This document shows, piece after piece, positions 25,265 through 33,727 of a stretch of 45,482 nucleotides of DNA. Origin of the DNA: Pseudoalteromonas phenolica (lineage in GTDB: Bacteria; Pseudomonadota; Gammaproteobacteria; Enterobacterales; Alteromonadaceae); assembly GCF_005876835.1 (NCBI RefSeq), contig NZ_PPSW01000032.1, positions 1 through 45,482 on the forward strand, written 5' to 3'. The notes under the pieces are model-generated. The model was not told the origin of the DNA, made no database searches, and saw nothing but the letters and a program-made list of their open reading frames with translations. Within the stretch, counting starts at the first letter, position 1; each line of letters begins with the position of its first letter. Both the position numbers and the translations under genes were made by a program.

Positions 25265-25291
25265 AAACCACATTGCTATGCAATGTGGTTT
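25265..25291 (-). terminator. Hairpin containing the stop codon of the DsbA-like gene
   Basis: AAACCACATTGC and GCAATGTGGTTT form a 12-bp perfect stem with a 3-base loop. The stop codon TAG spans the stem-loop junction, so the last residues are encoded in one arm. Probably the transcription terminator, although the T run beyond it is poor. Confidence 0.65.
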
Positions 25292-25896
25292 TTACACTTA
25301 TCGAATCTCTCTTCTAAATCCCCCACCTCACAAAACCCCAACGCCAAAGCAAACGCTTCATTATTATCATTCACATAAAACAACGCAGGAAAGCCGCTCA
25401 CTCTGAGCTGTTGCACCAAACCCAAATGCTGCTGTAACTGACTTTCAGTTTCAGCCGATAACAGCACTTTTTCAAACTCAGCACCGTCCAAACCTATGTC
25501 TACTGCACACTCAACAAGAGTCTCATGCAAAGACGGGTTTTGTGCTTTTTGGTAATACGCAGATTGAATGGCTTTAACCATGTGTTCTGAACTGTTAGGG
25601 CTTAACGTTTCTGCTGCTATCACGGCGCGACACGCAGGATAGGTAGAGCGATAAGGGGTGTTTAACTGCCAGTAGTCATGATTAAAGCTCACTTGCGTAC
25701 GCTGCTCTATTTGCTGCCAATAGCCGGCAATTGCAGTGCGCAGGCTTTCATCCATTGGTTGGTCATTATCAGGGGCGAGACCGCCCATGATCCAATCGAC
25801 TTGAATCTCTGAGTGTTGTTGTAAAAATGCCGCAAGCTCAGGCGCAAAGCCATAACACCATGCGCACATGGGGTCGACCACATAAATAAACCGCAT
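25276..25896 (-). CDS. DsbA-family thioredoxin-fold protein (FrnE-like)
   Basis: The 206-residue protein has no signal peptide and a CAWC active site at residues 11-14 (VVDPMCAWCYGFAPEL). The cis-Pro loop is VSGFPALFYV, and an all-helical insert lies between them, as in the DsbA/FrnE group. Cytoplasmic members act as disulfide oxidoreductases or, in the 2-hydroxychromene isomerase branch, as isomerases; the two-Cys motif favours the redox branch. Its partner is unknown. The acetyltransferase gene upstream runs the same way with 70 bases between, so cotranscription is possible. Confidence 0.85.
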   Translation of the reverse strand: MRFIYVVDPMCAWCYGFAPELAAFLQQHSEIQVDWIMGGLAPDNDQPMDESLRTAIAGYWQQIEQRTQVSFNHDYWQLNTPYRSTYPACRAVIAAETLSPNSSEHMVKAIQSAYYQKAQNPSLHETLVECAVDIGLDGAEFEKVLLSAETESQLQQHLGLVQQLRVSGFPALFYVNDNNEAFALALGFCEVGDLEERFDKCKNHIA

Positions 25897-25966
25897 TGTT
25901 TTTACTTTCCTTTTAGCTTTTTATCTAGATTTTTAACTTAGAGGACAATGTTCAAATCGGTAAAGA

Positions 25967-26398
25967 TTAAAATACTTTCTCAAAACGTATTTTGTTGTCG
26001 AGCGAAGTACCACCCGGCTCAATATCAATGATGTGGTAATGGTTTTTCACTAACATGGCGAGCATGGCTCGAAAGCGGTTCATGGTTTTAACTTGCACCG
26101 CTTGATAGTTTTGCGTTTGCAACCAAGCTTCTTGTTCATTGAGCATTCTTTGTGCGAGACCATCCCCTCTATGCTCAGGCATCACTGCACCTAACCAACT
26201 ATAAAAAACCGTGTGACTCAGCGCATAACCCAATTTATATCCCACGGGTTGCTCGTTGCGATAAGCCACCAGCAGTAAGTAGGTTTTATCTGCTAGCTTT
26301 TGCTTTATGATTTCTAACGTTTTTGGAGTGCCAAACTCAGGGATATTGGTTTCGATAGCCAATATATCACTGAGTTGACCTTGTTTAATTTCGTACAT
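25967..26398 (-). CDS. GNAT-family N-acetyltransferase
   Basis: The 143-residue single-domain GNAT protein shows the acetyl-CoA binding region AVMPEHRGDGLAQRMLNEQE (motif A, R/Q-x-x-G-x-G/A form). The strand QAVQVKTMNRFRAMLAMLVKNH precedes the C-terminal part. The substrate cannot be inferred. It begins 28 bases after the end of the sigma-partner gene on the same strand and may be the last gene of that transcript. Confidence 0.85.
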   Translation of the reverse strand: MYEIKQGQLSDILAIETNIPEFGTPKTLEIIKQKLADKTYLLLVAYRNEQPVGYKLGYALSHTVFYSWLGAVMPEHRGDGLAQRMLNEQEAWLQTQNYQAVQVKTMNRFRAMLAMLVKNHYHIIDIEPGGTSLDNKIRFEKVF

Positions 26399-26426
26399 AT
26401 TTGTTCATCTAGTAAAGCCACAATCT

Positions 26427-27179
26427 TTAATTCTTATCTTTCGATTTATCGTCTGATTTTGACGTCGTTTCTGGGCGCTCAATTTTGCCACTTTTTATAA
26501 GTGCTAGATATAAGTCTTCTAATGGCTCTGGAATATCATCATGATATTCAGGCTTCTCTTTAAGTAGCTTAATTAATGCGCTTTGGGCGCCTGCTTTATC
26601 TTTGTTTTCTAGCTTTGCCAAAATATCTTTAAACTTGCTGTTTGGCTTTGCATTTGACTCGATGTTTGGCTCAGACAAATTAATGCCATACATAACTGGT
26701 GATACAGCCTGAATTGCTCGCGCTTTTTGCTCTGGCGCTGAGCGCTCAAGTCTCGCGCCTGTGACTTCTATTCGTTCCATTTGAACGTCTTCAGCTAGCA
26801 TTTCTACACGCTCAATTTGTGGGGCACTTTCTTGTGCTTGCTTCGCATTTGAAATCGCAGGCACTTCAGCTGGTTCAACTGAAACTAACATAGGATCTTG
26901 GTAATACTGCCAAGGCGCTAACACGGCAACGGCGACGATTGCGGCTGCGAGCCCTGAATATTGCCACCATCGATTTGGGGTTTTCGTCGCTTTTTGCGCT
27001 CTTAATTTACTCTCTAAATCTTTGTTATTATGCACTTTATTATCAAACGTTTTATTTTCATCATTAACGGCATCTGCTGCACAGGCTAAAATAGTGTCAT
27101 CTAGGTGTTTAGGCGGCATTGCATCATTATTCTGCTGATAAAGCTTGATGAGTTCGTCATCACTGAATTGTTTATTCAT
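26427..27179 (-). CDS. Membrane-anchored sigma-factor partner (putative anti-sigma factor)
   Basis: The start at 27179 overlaps the sigma gene stop as ATGA, so translation is coupled; upstream starts would run far into the sigma gene. The 250-residue protein has an N-terminal cytoplasmic part of about 70 residues, one membrane helix (about 72-90, YSGLAAAIVAVAVLAPW) and a periplasmic part ending in a Lys/Asp/Ser-rich tail. No ZAS zinc motif is seen, so the anti-sigma role rests on gene position and topology. Unusually, residues 135-144 read ERIEVTGARL, like the start of TonB-receptor plug domains; the upstream VWA lipoprotein has a similar VTGSR motif. Confidence 0.72.
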   Translation of the reverse strand: MNKQFSDDELIKLYQQNNDAMPPKHLDDTILACAADAVNDENKTFDNKVHNNKDLESKLRAQKATKTPNRWWQYSGLAAAIVAVAVLAPWQYYQDPMLVSVEPAEVPAISNAKQAQESAPQIERVEMLAEDVQMERIEVTGARLERSAPEQKARAIQAVSPVMYGINLSEPNIESNAKPNSKFKDILAKLENKDKAGAQSALIKLLKEKPEYHDDIPEPLEDLYLALIKSGKIERPETTSKSDDKSKDKN

Positions 27180-27811
27180 GCTTCTCGTGCGCCTCCTGTT
27201 TCTGATGCGTCTACTTTTCGTTGCAAACACTCTCTTAGCTGTGACATGGCATAGCGTAATCGCGTTTTCACGGTTTCGGGTTTTGCTTCAACAATCTCGC
27301 ATACTTGGCTTGGCTCGAACCCGGCTTCATGGCGCAACAAAAATGCGTCTCTTTGCTGTGGTACCAGTAACTCTACACAGTGTTTAATCGCCCGTTGCAG
27401 AAAGTCATTATGCATCTCGCTTTCTTGATTGTCTTGGCTTGAACTAAGCACTTCAGGTGACGCACTATCGTTATTATTAGGCACCTCATCAACCAGTGCT
27501 AGATGCTCACCGCGCGCGGTGTGTTTTCTGTGTTCATCAATCAACAAATTATGAGCGATGCGGTAAAGCCAAGTGCTGAACTTAGCCTCAACCGTGTAAC
27601 TGGCCCGATTGTCGATGACTCTGAGCCAAATTTCTTGAAATAGCTCTTGAGCTTTAGCCTGATGCTTTGCACCTAATTGACGACACACATAACGATACAC
27701 CGGTCCTTTATGTCGGCCGTATAACTCGGCAAAGGCGGCTTGGCAGCCTTTGCCATAGCTGAGCATCAAAGCTTCGTCCGAGTCTGATTGTAATTGCGCG
27801 ATTTGAGTCAT
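27176..27811 (-). CDS. ECF-type RNA polymerase sigma factor
   Basis: The 211-residue protein has sigma region 2 at about residues 25-100 (AFAELYGRHKGPVYRYVCRQ, FQEIWLRVI, FSTWLYRIAHNLLIDEHR). Region 4 lies at about 140-195 (LLVPQQRDAFLLRHEAGFEP, then VKTRLRYAMSQLRECL), with a linker between and no region 1 or 3, as in extracytoplasmic-function sigma factors. It directs RNA polymerase to a small regulon in response to a signal relayed by its partner. A complete 162-bp MITE sits 24 bases upstream of the start, within its likely promoter or leader. Confidence 0.93.
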   Translation of the reverse strand: MTQIAQLQSDSDEALMLSYGKGCQAAFAELYGRHKGPVYRYVCRQLGAKHQAKAQELFQEIWLRVIDNRASYTVEAKFSTWLYRIAHNLLIDEHRKHTARGEHLALVDEVPNNNDSASPEVLSSSQDNQESEMHNDFLQRAIKHCVELLVPQQRDAFLLRHEAGFEPSQVCEIVEAKPETVKTRLRYAMSQLRECLQRKVDASETGGAREA

Positions 27812-27834
27812 AAATATTAAAGTTTCTAAGCGTT

Positions 27835-27996
27835 ATACCAATCCTCTTAATTAAGTGATCTATTTTGAGGCAAGTAAAACTTGTCGATAGCAAGGCGAAA
27901 ATTTTGCGATTTAGTTGTTCTAAATAAGAAATTTTCAACGAAGCTAACGTCAGTTTTAGTCCCTCAAAATAATTAAGTATTATTGAGGATTGGTAT
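27835..27996. mobile_element. 162-bp MITE, copy 1
   Basis: The terminal inverted repeats are ATACCAATCCTC and GAGGATTGGTAT (12 bp, perfect). Inside, ATTTTGAGG and CCTCAAAAT continue the fold. A second copy of identical length and orientation is at 33728-33889. It lies between the VWA gene and the sigma gene, and its end overlaps the first base of the VWA stop codon. There is no transposase gene inside. Confidence 0.9.
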
Positions 27997-29726
27997 TATA
28001 GTGCACTGGCCAATTCGACCAAGTTAACAAATTCACCGCGATAGTTAAACGGATCATCCCCTCTATTTGCTCGCGCAATACTGGCAATATCTTGATAGTT
28101 CATGTCACCAAGGTACTGGCTTTGTTTGAGCTTTTGAGCAAATGCAGCCACCGAGGTTGCAAATTTAAAGTCGGAGCTTGCGCTATTAAAGTCTGGTAAC
28201 ACCTGCTGTTTATTGACCACTTGGCTGATCAGTTTACTCTCTGTGTCGCCCGGTAATTTATAACGAATTTTCACATGAAGTAATTCATCACTGGTACTGA
28301 CCATTTTCTTTTGCTGGTAACGCAGTTCATCCACTTGCCCTTTATTACCTGCTAAAGTCACTTCGTATAATGCAGTCACCGTATGGCCTACCCCAATTTC
28401 ACCGGCATCGACTTTATCGTTATTAAAGTCTTCGTCTTTTAATAAACGGTTTTGATAACCGATCAGACGATATTCTTTAACCTGAGCGGGGTTAAACTCA
28501 AGTTGAATTTTGACATCATTGGCGATGCTTTGAAGTGTGCCACTCATTTGTCTTAACAGGACTTTTTGTGCTTCATGCAGGGTATCAATATAAGCGTGAT
28601 TACCATCACCTATGTTGGCTAACTGCTCCATCATGGCGTCGTTGTAATTGCCTCGTCCAAAACCTAATGTAGTTAACGAAATACCTTGCTTGCGCTGCTC
28701 TGCGATCACGTCTTTTAACGCATCTATGCTTGTGGTGCCAACATTAAAGTCACCATCAGTGGCCAAAATCACTCGATTCACACCGCCCTTAATAAAGGCT
28801 TTCTTCGCTTCTTGATAAGCCATTTTGATGCCGCTCTCGCCATAGGTACCGCCCCCTGCTTTAAGCTCTTTTAAGGCATTTATGATGGTTTGCTTTTCTT
28901 TGCCTTTAGTAGGACTTAACACCACCTGCACATTACCTGCGTAAGTCACTAAACTCACGGTATCACGGGCTGATAGCTGCTTTACCATCATGGTTAGGCT
29001 TTGCACCAATAAAGGCAGTTTATTTTTGTCGTGCATCGACCCCGACACATCCACTAAAAATACCAGATTCGATGGTTTTCTTTCACTTGCCGGTAAGTCA
29101 TAACCTTGCAGGCCGATACGCAAAATATGGCGTTCATCATTCCAAGGTGCTGGGGCCAACTCTGTAAAAGTCGCAAACGGCTGCGATTTGTCTTCTGGCA
29201 CGTTGTAGTTGTAATCAAAGTAATTAATAAAAGCTTCTTCACGTACAGCATCGGTCGGTGGCAATTGCCCCATACTTAAATAGCTGCGAATATTGGCGTA
29301 GCTGCCCGTGTCAACATCCACTGAAAAGGTCGATAAAGGCGTGGTTGCGGCTTGAAATACCCCATTGCTATCACTTGGCAGGTAATTATCGCGTTCCTCA
29401 GGATGAGCAAAAAACTCAGGGGCTGGCGGTGCAATTCTTTTTCGCATTGCAGGCGCGGCCATTAAAGGCTGTGGTTGACTAATCTGCATATATTCAACCT
29501 CAGTCCCACTGGCTGAGCCATCGGCTTGCACCTTTGCAACACGACTGCCCGTCACCATAATTTTTCCTACGGCTTCTTGGTCTGATCTACGTTCTTGTTG
29601 CGATTGTTCTTGGTTTTTTTGCGCAGTTTGATCACTCTGGCTGTCTTGGTTCGAGCAGCCAGTCATAAGCAAAGAGCTAAACAAAGCGCCAAGGGTTAAT
29701 GCAATTAAGGTTTTGTTGGTTTTCAT
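27996..29726 (-). CDS. VWA-domain lipoprotein (DUF3520 type)
   Basis: The 576-residue protein has a lipoprotein signal (LMTGC, Cys24). A Gln/Ser-rich linker with KIMVTGSRVAK (residues 55-65) comes next, then the VWA N-terminal domain (STFSVDVDTGSYANIRSYL). A von Willebrand A domain has an intact metal site (FLVDVSGSM, then ATDGDFNVGT), and the DUF3520 C-terminal region ends in NYRGEFVNLVELASAL. VWA lipoproteins of this kind often neighbour ECF sigma genes and are thought to mediate protein contacts at the envelope. The MITE overlaps its stop codon. The VTGSR motif echoes the one in the sigma partner. Confidence 0.9.
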   Translation of the reverse strand: MKTNKTLIALTLGALFSSLLMTGCSNQDSQSDQTAQKNQEQSQQERRSDQEAVGKIMVTGSRVAKVQADGSASGTEVEYMQISQPQPLMAAPAMRKRIAPPAPEFFAHPEERDNYLPSDSNGVFQAATTPLSTFSVDVDTGSYANIRSYLSMGQLPPTDAVREEAFINYFDYNYNVPEDKSQPFATFTELAPAPWNDERHILRIGLQGYDLPASERKPSNLVFLVDVSGSMHDKNKLPLLVQSLTMMVKQLSARDTVSLVTYAGNVQVVLSPTKGKEKQTIINALKELKAGGGTYGESGIKMAYQEAKKAFIKGGVNRVILATDGDFNVGTTSIDALKDVIAEQRKQGISLTTLGFGRGNYNDAMMEQLANIGDGNHAYIDTLHEAQKVLLRQMSGTLQSIANDVKIQLEFNPAQVKEYRLIGYQNRLLKDEDFNNDKVDAGEIGVGHTVTALYEVTLAGNKGQVDELRYQQKKMVSTSDELLHVKIRYKLPGDTESKLISQVVNKQQVLPDFNSASSDFKFATSVAAFAQKLKQSQYLGDMNYQDIASIARANRGDDPFNYRGEFVNLVELASAL

Positions 29727-29781
29727 ATTCTGTCTCTTTTTATAGAAGGTTTACTGCTATAAACGGACGACTATGAATTAG

Positions 29782-29812
29782 GGGGTGAAATATTTTTAAA
29801 GTTTTTCACCCC
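29782..29812. repeat. 9-bp inverted repeat upstream of the VWA gene
   Basis: GGGGTGAAA and TTTCACCCC flank 13 A/T-rich bases, between the LysR stop and the VWA start, both minus strand. It may be a terminator of the LysR gene or an operator for the VWA gene; a clear T run is missing. Confidence 0.5.
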
Positions 29813-29829
29813 TGTTATTTTTGTTTTGA

Positions 29830-30741
29830 TTAAGCCCATAAAAACAGGGTTTTAACTTGCTCTACAAACCATCTATTGGCCTGATTACTGGCTTTTAAAG
29901 GGTGCCAATAAAGCTGTAAATGATAGTCAGGTACCGTGATTGGTGGTAGTAATCGTGTTAGCTTTTGCCCTTGCTGTACTTGTTTGGCAACTTGTGTCGG
30001 CAAAGTTAATAAATACTCGCTGCCTGCCACTAGGTGCGGCGCTACAAGTACACTGGTTTGCTGACACGCAACATGACGCGTATGACCTAAATTCGCTAAT
30101 ACTTGGTCGACAATACCTTGTGACTCTCCCCACGGTGCGATGCGTATATGCTGCTCTTGTAAAAATTGCTCTAGAGACAGCGCATTTTTTATTCTCGGGT
30201 GCGCTTTACACACTAAGGTACTGTAACTGTCGCTGAACCAAGCAAGCTGCTCAACACCGGCTTGCGGGTGTTCGTCATGCTCAAAGCCTAATACGAAATC
30301 TAAGCTTCGCTGCTCCAACTGTTCTTTAATTGGTAAAGGGCTGGCTGGCAAGATCTCAATCTGAATATGCGGCGCTTGTTTGGCAAAGTGCCGAGTTAGT
30401 TTAGGCAAAAAACAAAACTCAGTGTAATCGGTCGCGGCGATACGGAATGTTTTTTCACTGTGGCTTGCGTCGAAACTGCTTGCTTGACCTAGTCCGAGCT
30501 CTAGTAACGGCAATGCTTGTTTTACATACTGGGCTAATTGCTCAGCTCTTTCAGTCGCCTGCATTTGATTATTCACGCGAATAAATAAAGGATCGTCTAG
30601 ACGCTTTCTAAGCCTAGCTAAGCCGTGACTAAACGCAGACTGACTTAAATATAACGACTCAGCGGCCTTTGAGACTGACCGATATTGATAAAGCTTATCG
30701 AACAGCAGTAATAAATTAAGGTCAAACTGTTTGAGATCCAT
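29830..30741 (-). CDS. LysR-family transcriptional regulator
   Basis: From the ATG at 30741 the protein has 303 residues. The N-terminal winged helix-turn-helix is typical (MDLKQFDLNLLLLFDKLYQY, SVSKAAESLYLSQSAFSHGL, RLRKRLDDPLFIR). It is followed by a periplasmic-binding-protein-like effector domain (FRIAATDYTEFCFLPKL, and the SLDFVLGFEHDEHP stretch). LysR proteins usually control a divergent neighbour; here that is a GNAT acetyltransferase 114 bases away, which is the best target candidate. The first ATG at 30756 would add five residues. The effector is unknown. Confidence 0.92.
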   Translation of the reverse strand: MDLKQFDLNLLLLFDKLYQYRSVSKAAESLYLSQSAFSHGLARLRKRLDDPLFIRVNNQMQATERAEQLAQYVKQALPLLELGLGQASSFDASHSEKTFRIAATDYTEFCFLPKLTRHFAKQAPHIQIEILPASPLPIKEQLEQRSLDFVLGFEHDEHPQAGVEQLAWFSDSYSTLVCKAHPRIKNALSLEQFLQEQHIRIAPWGESQGIVDQVLANLGHTRHVACQQTSVLVAPHLVAGSEYLLTLPTQVAKQVQQGQKLTRLLPPITVPDYHLQLYWHPLKASNQANRWFVEQVKTLFLWA

Positions 30742-30855
30742 AAACCTGCACCACATTCATTTAACTATGAACATTATGCACTGGTTTCATTTGTTCGTTC
30801 AGTTAATATATTAAAAAAGTTAATACCGAGCGAATACGCTCTAAGAGGAAGCGCT

Positions 30856-31338
30856 ATGTCACAACTTACCATTCGACCGGCAGAAGTGGCCGACATCGAC
30901 ACCATTTTATATTTCATTAAAGAGCTCGCCATTTATGAAAAAGCAGAGCATGAAGTGTTAGCAACACCTGAAACCATTAAGTCGAGCATGTTCGCAGAGC
31001 ACAGTGGTGTGCATGGTTTAATTTGTGAGTTAGACGGTGAAGCCATTGGTTTCTCAGTGTACTTTTACAACTATTCAACTTGGCTAGCAAAGCCTGGACT
31101 TTATCTTGAAGATTTGTACGTGTCGCCAGAGCATAGAGGCAAAGGTGCAGGTATTGCGCTACTTAAACGCTTGGCGCAAATCGCCGTTGAAAAAGGCTGT
31201 GGCCGATTTGAATGGAGCTGCTTAGATTGGAATACGCCTTCTCGCGAGTTCTACGAATCATTAGGCGCAGAGCCACAACATGAGTGGATTGGTTATCGCA
31301 TGAGTGGCGAGACGCTGGTGAATTTTGCAGAAAAATAA
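30856..31338 (+). CDS. GNAT N-acetyltransferase, SSAT-like
   Basis: The 160-residue protein resembles the diamine acetyltransferase group: TIRPAEVADIDTILYFIKEL at the start, FYNYSTWLAKPGLYLEDLYV in the middle, then the acetyl-CoA loop SPEHRGKGAGIALLKRL and WSCLDWNTPSREFYESLGA. The NYSTW-GLYLEDLYV-RGKG-WNTPS arrangement is shared with SSAT1/SSAT2, which acetylate polyamines or thialysine. A polyamine or amino-acid-derived substrate is therefore likely but unproven. The gene is divergent from a LysR regulator. Its 3' end is followed within 10 bases by REP DNA. Confidence 0.87.
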   Translation: MSQLTIRPAEVADIDTILYFIKELAIYEKAEHEVLATPETIKSSMFAEHSGVHGLICELDGEAIGFSVYFYNYSTWLAKPGLYLEDLYVSPEHRGKGAGIALLKRLAQIAVEKGCGRFEWSCLDWNTPSREFYESLGAEPQHEWIGYRMSGETLVNFAEK

Positions 31339-31347
31339 TTAAACAAT

Positions 31348-31580
31348 GCGCGACATGAAGCCGCGCCTACAAGTTGAGTTTGAGTAGGTTGGTGTTTGTA
31401 GGCGCGATTTTATATCACGCGGATTGGTGTTTGGCTCGTAACCACAAAACATGGACCCCGAGATAAATAAGTGGTGGCAGAAAGCGGATATATTTTTGAC
31501 AAAGCGCGGCATAAAGCCGCGCATACATGTTGGGGTCGAGTAGATTACTGTTTTGTAGGCGCGATTTTATATCGCGCGGA
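31348..31580. repeat. Tandem pair of REP duplexes (BIME-like)
   Basis: Two units each contain a reverse REP (31348-31370 and 31504-31526) and a forward REP (31398-31423 and 31555-31580). The units repeat with a period of about 156 bases. The forward REP reads GTAGGCGCGATTTTATATCG with a CGCGGA end, and the reverse GCGCGGCATAAAGCCGCGC. The intervening DNA has diverged more than the REPs. Confidence 0.8.
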
Positions 31581-31656
31581 TTTATTATTGGCTCTCAACC
31601 TACACAAAATGTAACAAATTTATTGTGCGGGATTACGTCCCTGTAGCATTGGCCTT

Positions 31657-31785
31657 CGGGTATCCATACCCTCACTTCCTCGTGCTGCGATGCTTCGCAT
31701 GATTGCAGGCTTCCTGCCTTTCATCCTTCGGACCAGCTCCGCTGTTCAAAAATGTTCCATACATTTTTGTGGTCACTCGTCACCC
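31657..31785 (+). repeat. Multi-hairpin repeat, long form, copy 2
   Basis: It starts with the GGGTATCCATACCC hairpin, then follows the 19681-19792 copy almost base for base from ACTTCCTCG to CACTCGTCACCC. It runs straight into the GCAAGG palindrome family, as the short form at 21018 does. Confidence 0.75.
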
Positions 31786-32020
31786 TTGCGCAAAAGTAAT
31801 CTCGCTTACAGAGTACTTCTTAACAGTATATAAAACGGCTAATTTCACGTTGCGCAGAAATAACCTTGCTGCGCAACAAACACTAGTCAGAGCGGTTAAA
31901 ATTGCTCATTTCACCTTGCGCAAAAGTAATCTCGCTTACAAAGTACTTCTTAACAGTATATAAAACGGCTTATTTCACGTTGCGCAGAAATAACCTTGCT
32001 ACGCAACGTGTATTCTGCAC
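31785..32020 (-). repeat. 130-bp tandem duplication ending at the AbgT stop codon
   Basis: 31785-31878 and 31915-32008 are near-identical 94-base segments (CTTGCGCAAAAGTAATCTCG ... TTTCACGTTGCGCAGAAATA) with a period of 130. The second unit ends with CGTGTATTCTGCAC, the reverse of the stop-codon-adjacent repeat, and its last base touches the AbgT stop codon at 32021-32023. Palindromes GTTGCGCAG / CTGCGCAAC and CACGTTGCG / CGCAACGTG are intact. Confidence 0.85.
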
Positions 32021-33577
32021 TTAAAACCCAAACGGGATGTTGAACGCGAAGAACGCGATTAATAAGCCAGTCCAGAACACTAAGAAGGTCAGCGAGTATG
32101 GGATCATCATGGTGATCACATCACCGAAACTGAGGTTTTTATTGTACTTACGCATAAACGCTAGAATAACACCGGCATATGTCATCATCGGAGTGATGAT
32201 ATTTGTTGATGAGTCTGCAACTCGATACGCAGCTGCGACAAGCTCTGGCGTCATCGCTGGGTTTACTGCATACAGCATAGGCACGAAAATTGGGCCCAAT
32301 AGCATCCACTTTGACGTAAGGCCACCAACGAATAAGTTAATCAGTGCTGTGGTTAATACAAAGCCGATGATCAACATAATTGGGGAATCTTGTAGGCCCA
32401 TCGCAGATAAACCGCTTGCACCTAAATAAGTGATGTATGTACCTAAGCCTGAGTAACCCAAAATACCTAAGAAGTTATAACAGAAGAAGGTAAGCACTAA
32501 GATGTAACCCATGGTGTTCATTTGCGCGACCATGGCTTTTACCACATCCATCAGGCTTTTAAATTTACCGGTTGCGACACCAAAAGCAGCACCCACGGAG
32601 GTAAAAATAAAGGTGATCAACAAGATCACATTATTTAAATAAGGCGTCACGGTTTTACCCGCGTCATTTTCGTATGGAGCTAGCGGCCCTAGCGCCAATA
32701 AAACCACTACGCCAATTGAAGCAAGTAGACCCCAAAATGCGGCACGAAGACCTTTTTTTTCGTCTTCAGTCACTGAGAAATCAGACAAGTCCATACCTTC
32801 AGGCAGATCATAAGGCATGTCTTTAAACTTAGGTTCGATGAACTTCTTAGTTACCCAAGCACCTAAACCCACCAGCATAAAGGTCGAGACAAAAATAAAG
32901 TAGTAATGCATGGTTGCTGGCGTAAGTGCACTACCATCTGCTGCTTGGAAAGGAATGCCTTGAGATTCAGCAAAAATTTGTGCATTCAAACCAATGATCA
33001 CATCCACTGGCGTGGCTGGGATTAAGTTGGCACTGAACCCTGCTGATACACCGGCAAATGCAGCCGCCATACCTATCATCGGGTTTTTACCAAGGCCGGC
33101 ATACAAGAGACCGGCTAAAGGAATAAGAATAAGGTAGCCCGCATCGGTTGCGATTGAGCTCATGATCCCTAAAAAGATAAGCGCTGGCGCTAAGAACTTC
33201 TCGTTTAAACGTGTACCAATTTTCTTGATAAGGGCATTGAATAAACCAGAGCTTTCAGCCACCCCTACACCTAGCATCACGATTAAGATAACCCCTAATA
33301 CGCCGCCACCAAAACCGAGCCAGTTATTCAGCAGGGCATTATCAAATACCCAACGGACATGTTCGGCTTCTGTCATGTTTTTGATGGTATGGGTTATGGC
33401 GCTGCCATCGGCGCTTTGCGTTTCGAACGTTAAGCCGCCTATTAATGCGGTTAAGGCAAATACGAATACCAAGAACCACATAAAAATAATGATGGGATCG
33501 GGTATTTTTTTACCTGCCTTTTCTATAAATGCGATGACACCACCGCTGCTCGGCTGAGCTACTTCACTTGTCGACAC
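32021..33577 (-). CDS. AbgT-family transporter
   Basis: This is a 518-residue inner-membrane protein with about ten hydrophobic segments. The start VIAFIEKAGKKIPDPIIIFM is the family signature. SIATDAGYLILIPLAGLLYA, GFSANLIPATPVDVIIG and VADSSTNIITPMMTYAGV are the conserved re-entrant-loop and substrate-site regions. The AbgT family includes p-aminobenzoyl-glutamate importers and sulfonamide-exporting drug pumps, and sequence alone does not separate these. The gene is a single transcription unit. Its stop is joined without a gap to a dispersed palindromic repeat, and a MITE lies about 150 bases upstream. Confidence 0.93.
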   Translation of the reverse strand: MSTSEVAQPSSGGVIAFIEKAGKKIPDPIIIFMWFLVFVFALTALIGGLTFETQSADGSAITHTIKNMTEAEHVRWVFDNALLNNWLGFGGGVLGVILIVMLGVGVAESSGLFNALIKKIGTRLNEKFLAPALIFLGIMSSIATDAGYLILIPLAGLLYAGLGKNPMIGMAAAFAGVSAGFSANLIPATPVDVIIGLNAQIFAESQGIPFQAADGSALTPATMHYYFIFVSTFMLVGLGAWVTKKFIEPKFKDMPYDLPEGMDLSDFSVTEDEKKGLRAAFWGLLASIGVVVLLALGPLAPYENDAGKTVTPYLNNVILLITFIFTSVGAAFGVATGKFKSLMDVVKAMVAQMNTMGYILVLTFFCYNFLGILGYSGLGTYITYLGASGLSAMGLQDSPIMLIIGFVLTTALINLFVGGLTSKWMLLGPIFVPMLYAVNPAMTPELVAAAYRVADSSTNIITPMMTYAGVILAFMRKYNKNLSFGDVITMMIPYSLTFLVFWTGLLIAFFAFNIPFGF

Positions 33578-33727
33578 CTTTTTACTTCCTATTTTGTTAT
33601 TTTAATTATGCTCTTTGTTCAGCATTAACCCACTTAGAGCAGTAATAGCGCAAATAGTTTAATGATTTTGTCACAAATCAGAAACAAACAAGATAAAACC
33701 ACATAAAAGCGAGATAATGTAACAATT

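Noticed and set aside
27708..27938. Short minus-strand frames over the MITE copies (also 33634-33834)
   Set aside because: They are translations of the repeat itself; the similar peptides reflect shared DNA, not a protein family.
30756..30771. TTCAT-N6-ATGAA as a LysR operator
   Set aside because: It is a short palindrome in A/T-rich DNA and does not match T-N11-A exactly; it overlaps the region around the regulator start.
31348..32020. CRISPR array
   Set aside because: Only two repeat units of about 130-156 bp, no short regular repeats with unique spacers and no cas genes.
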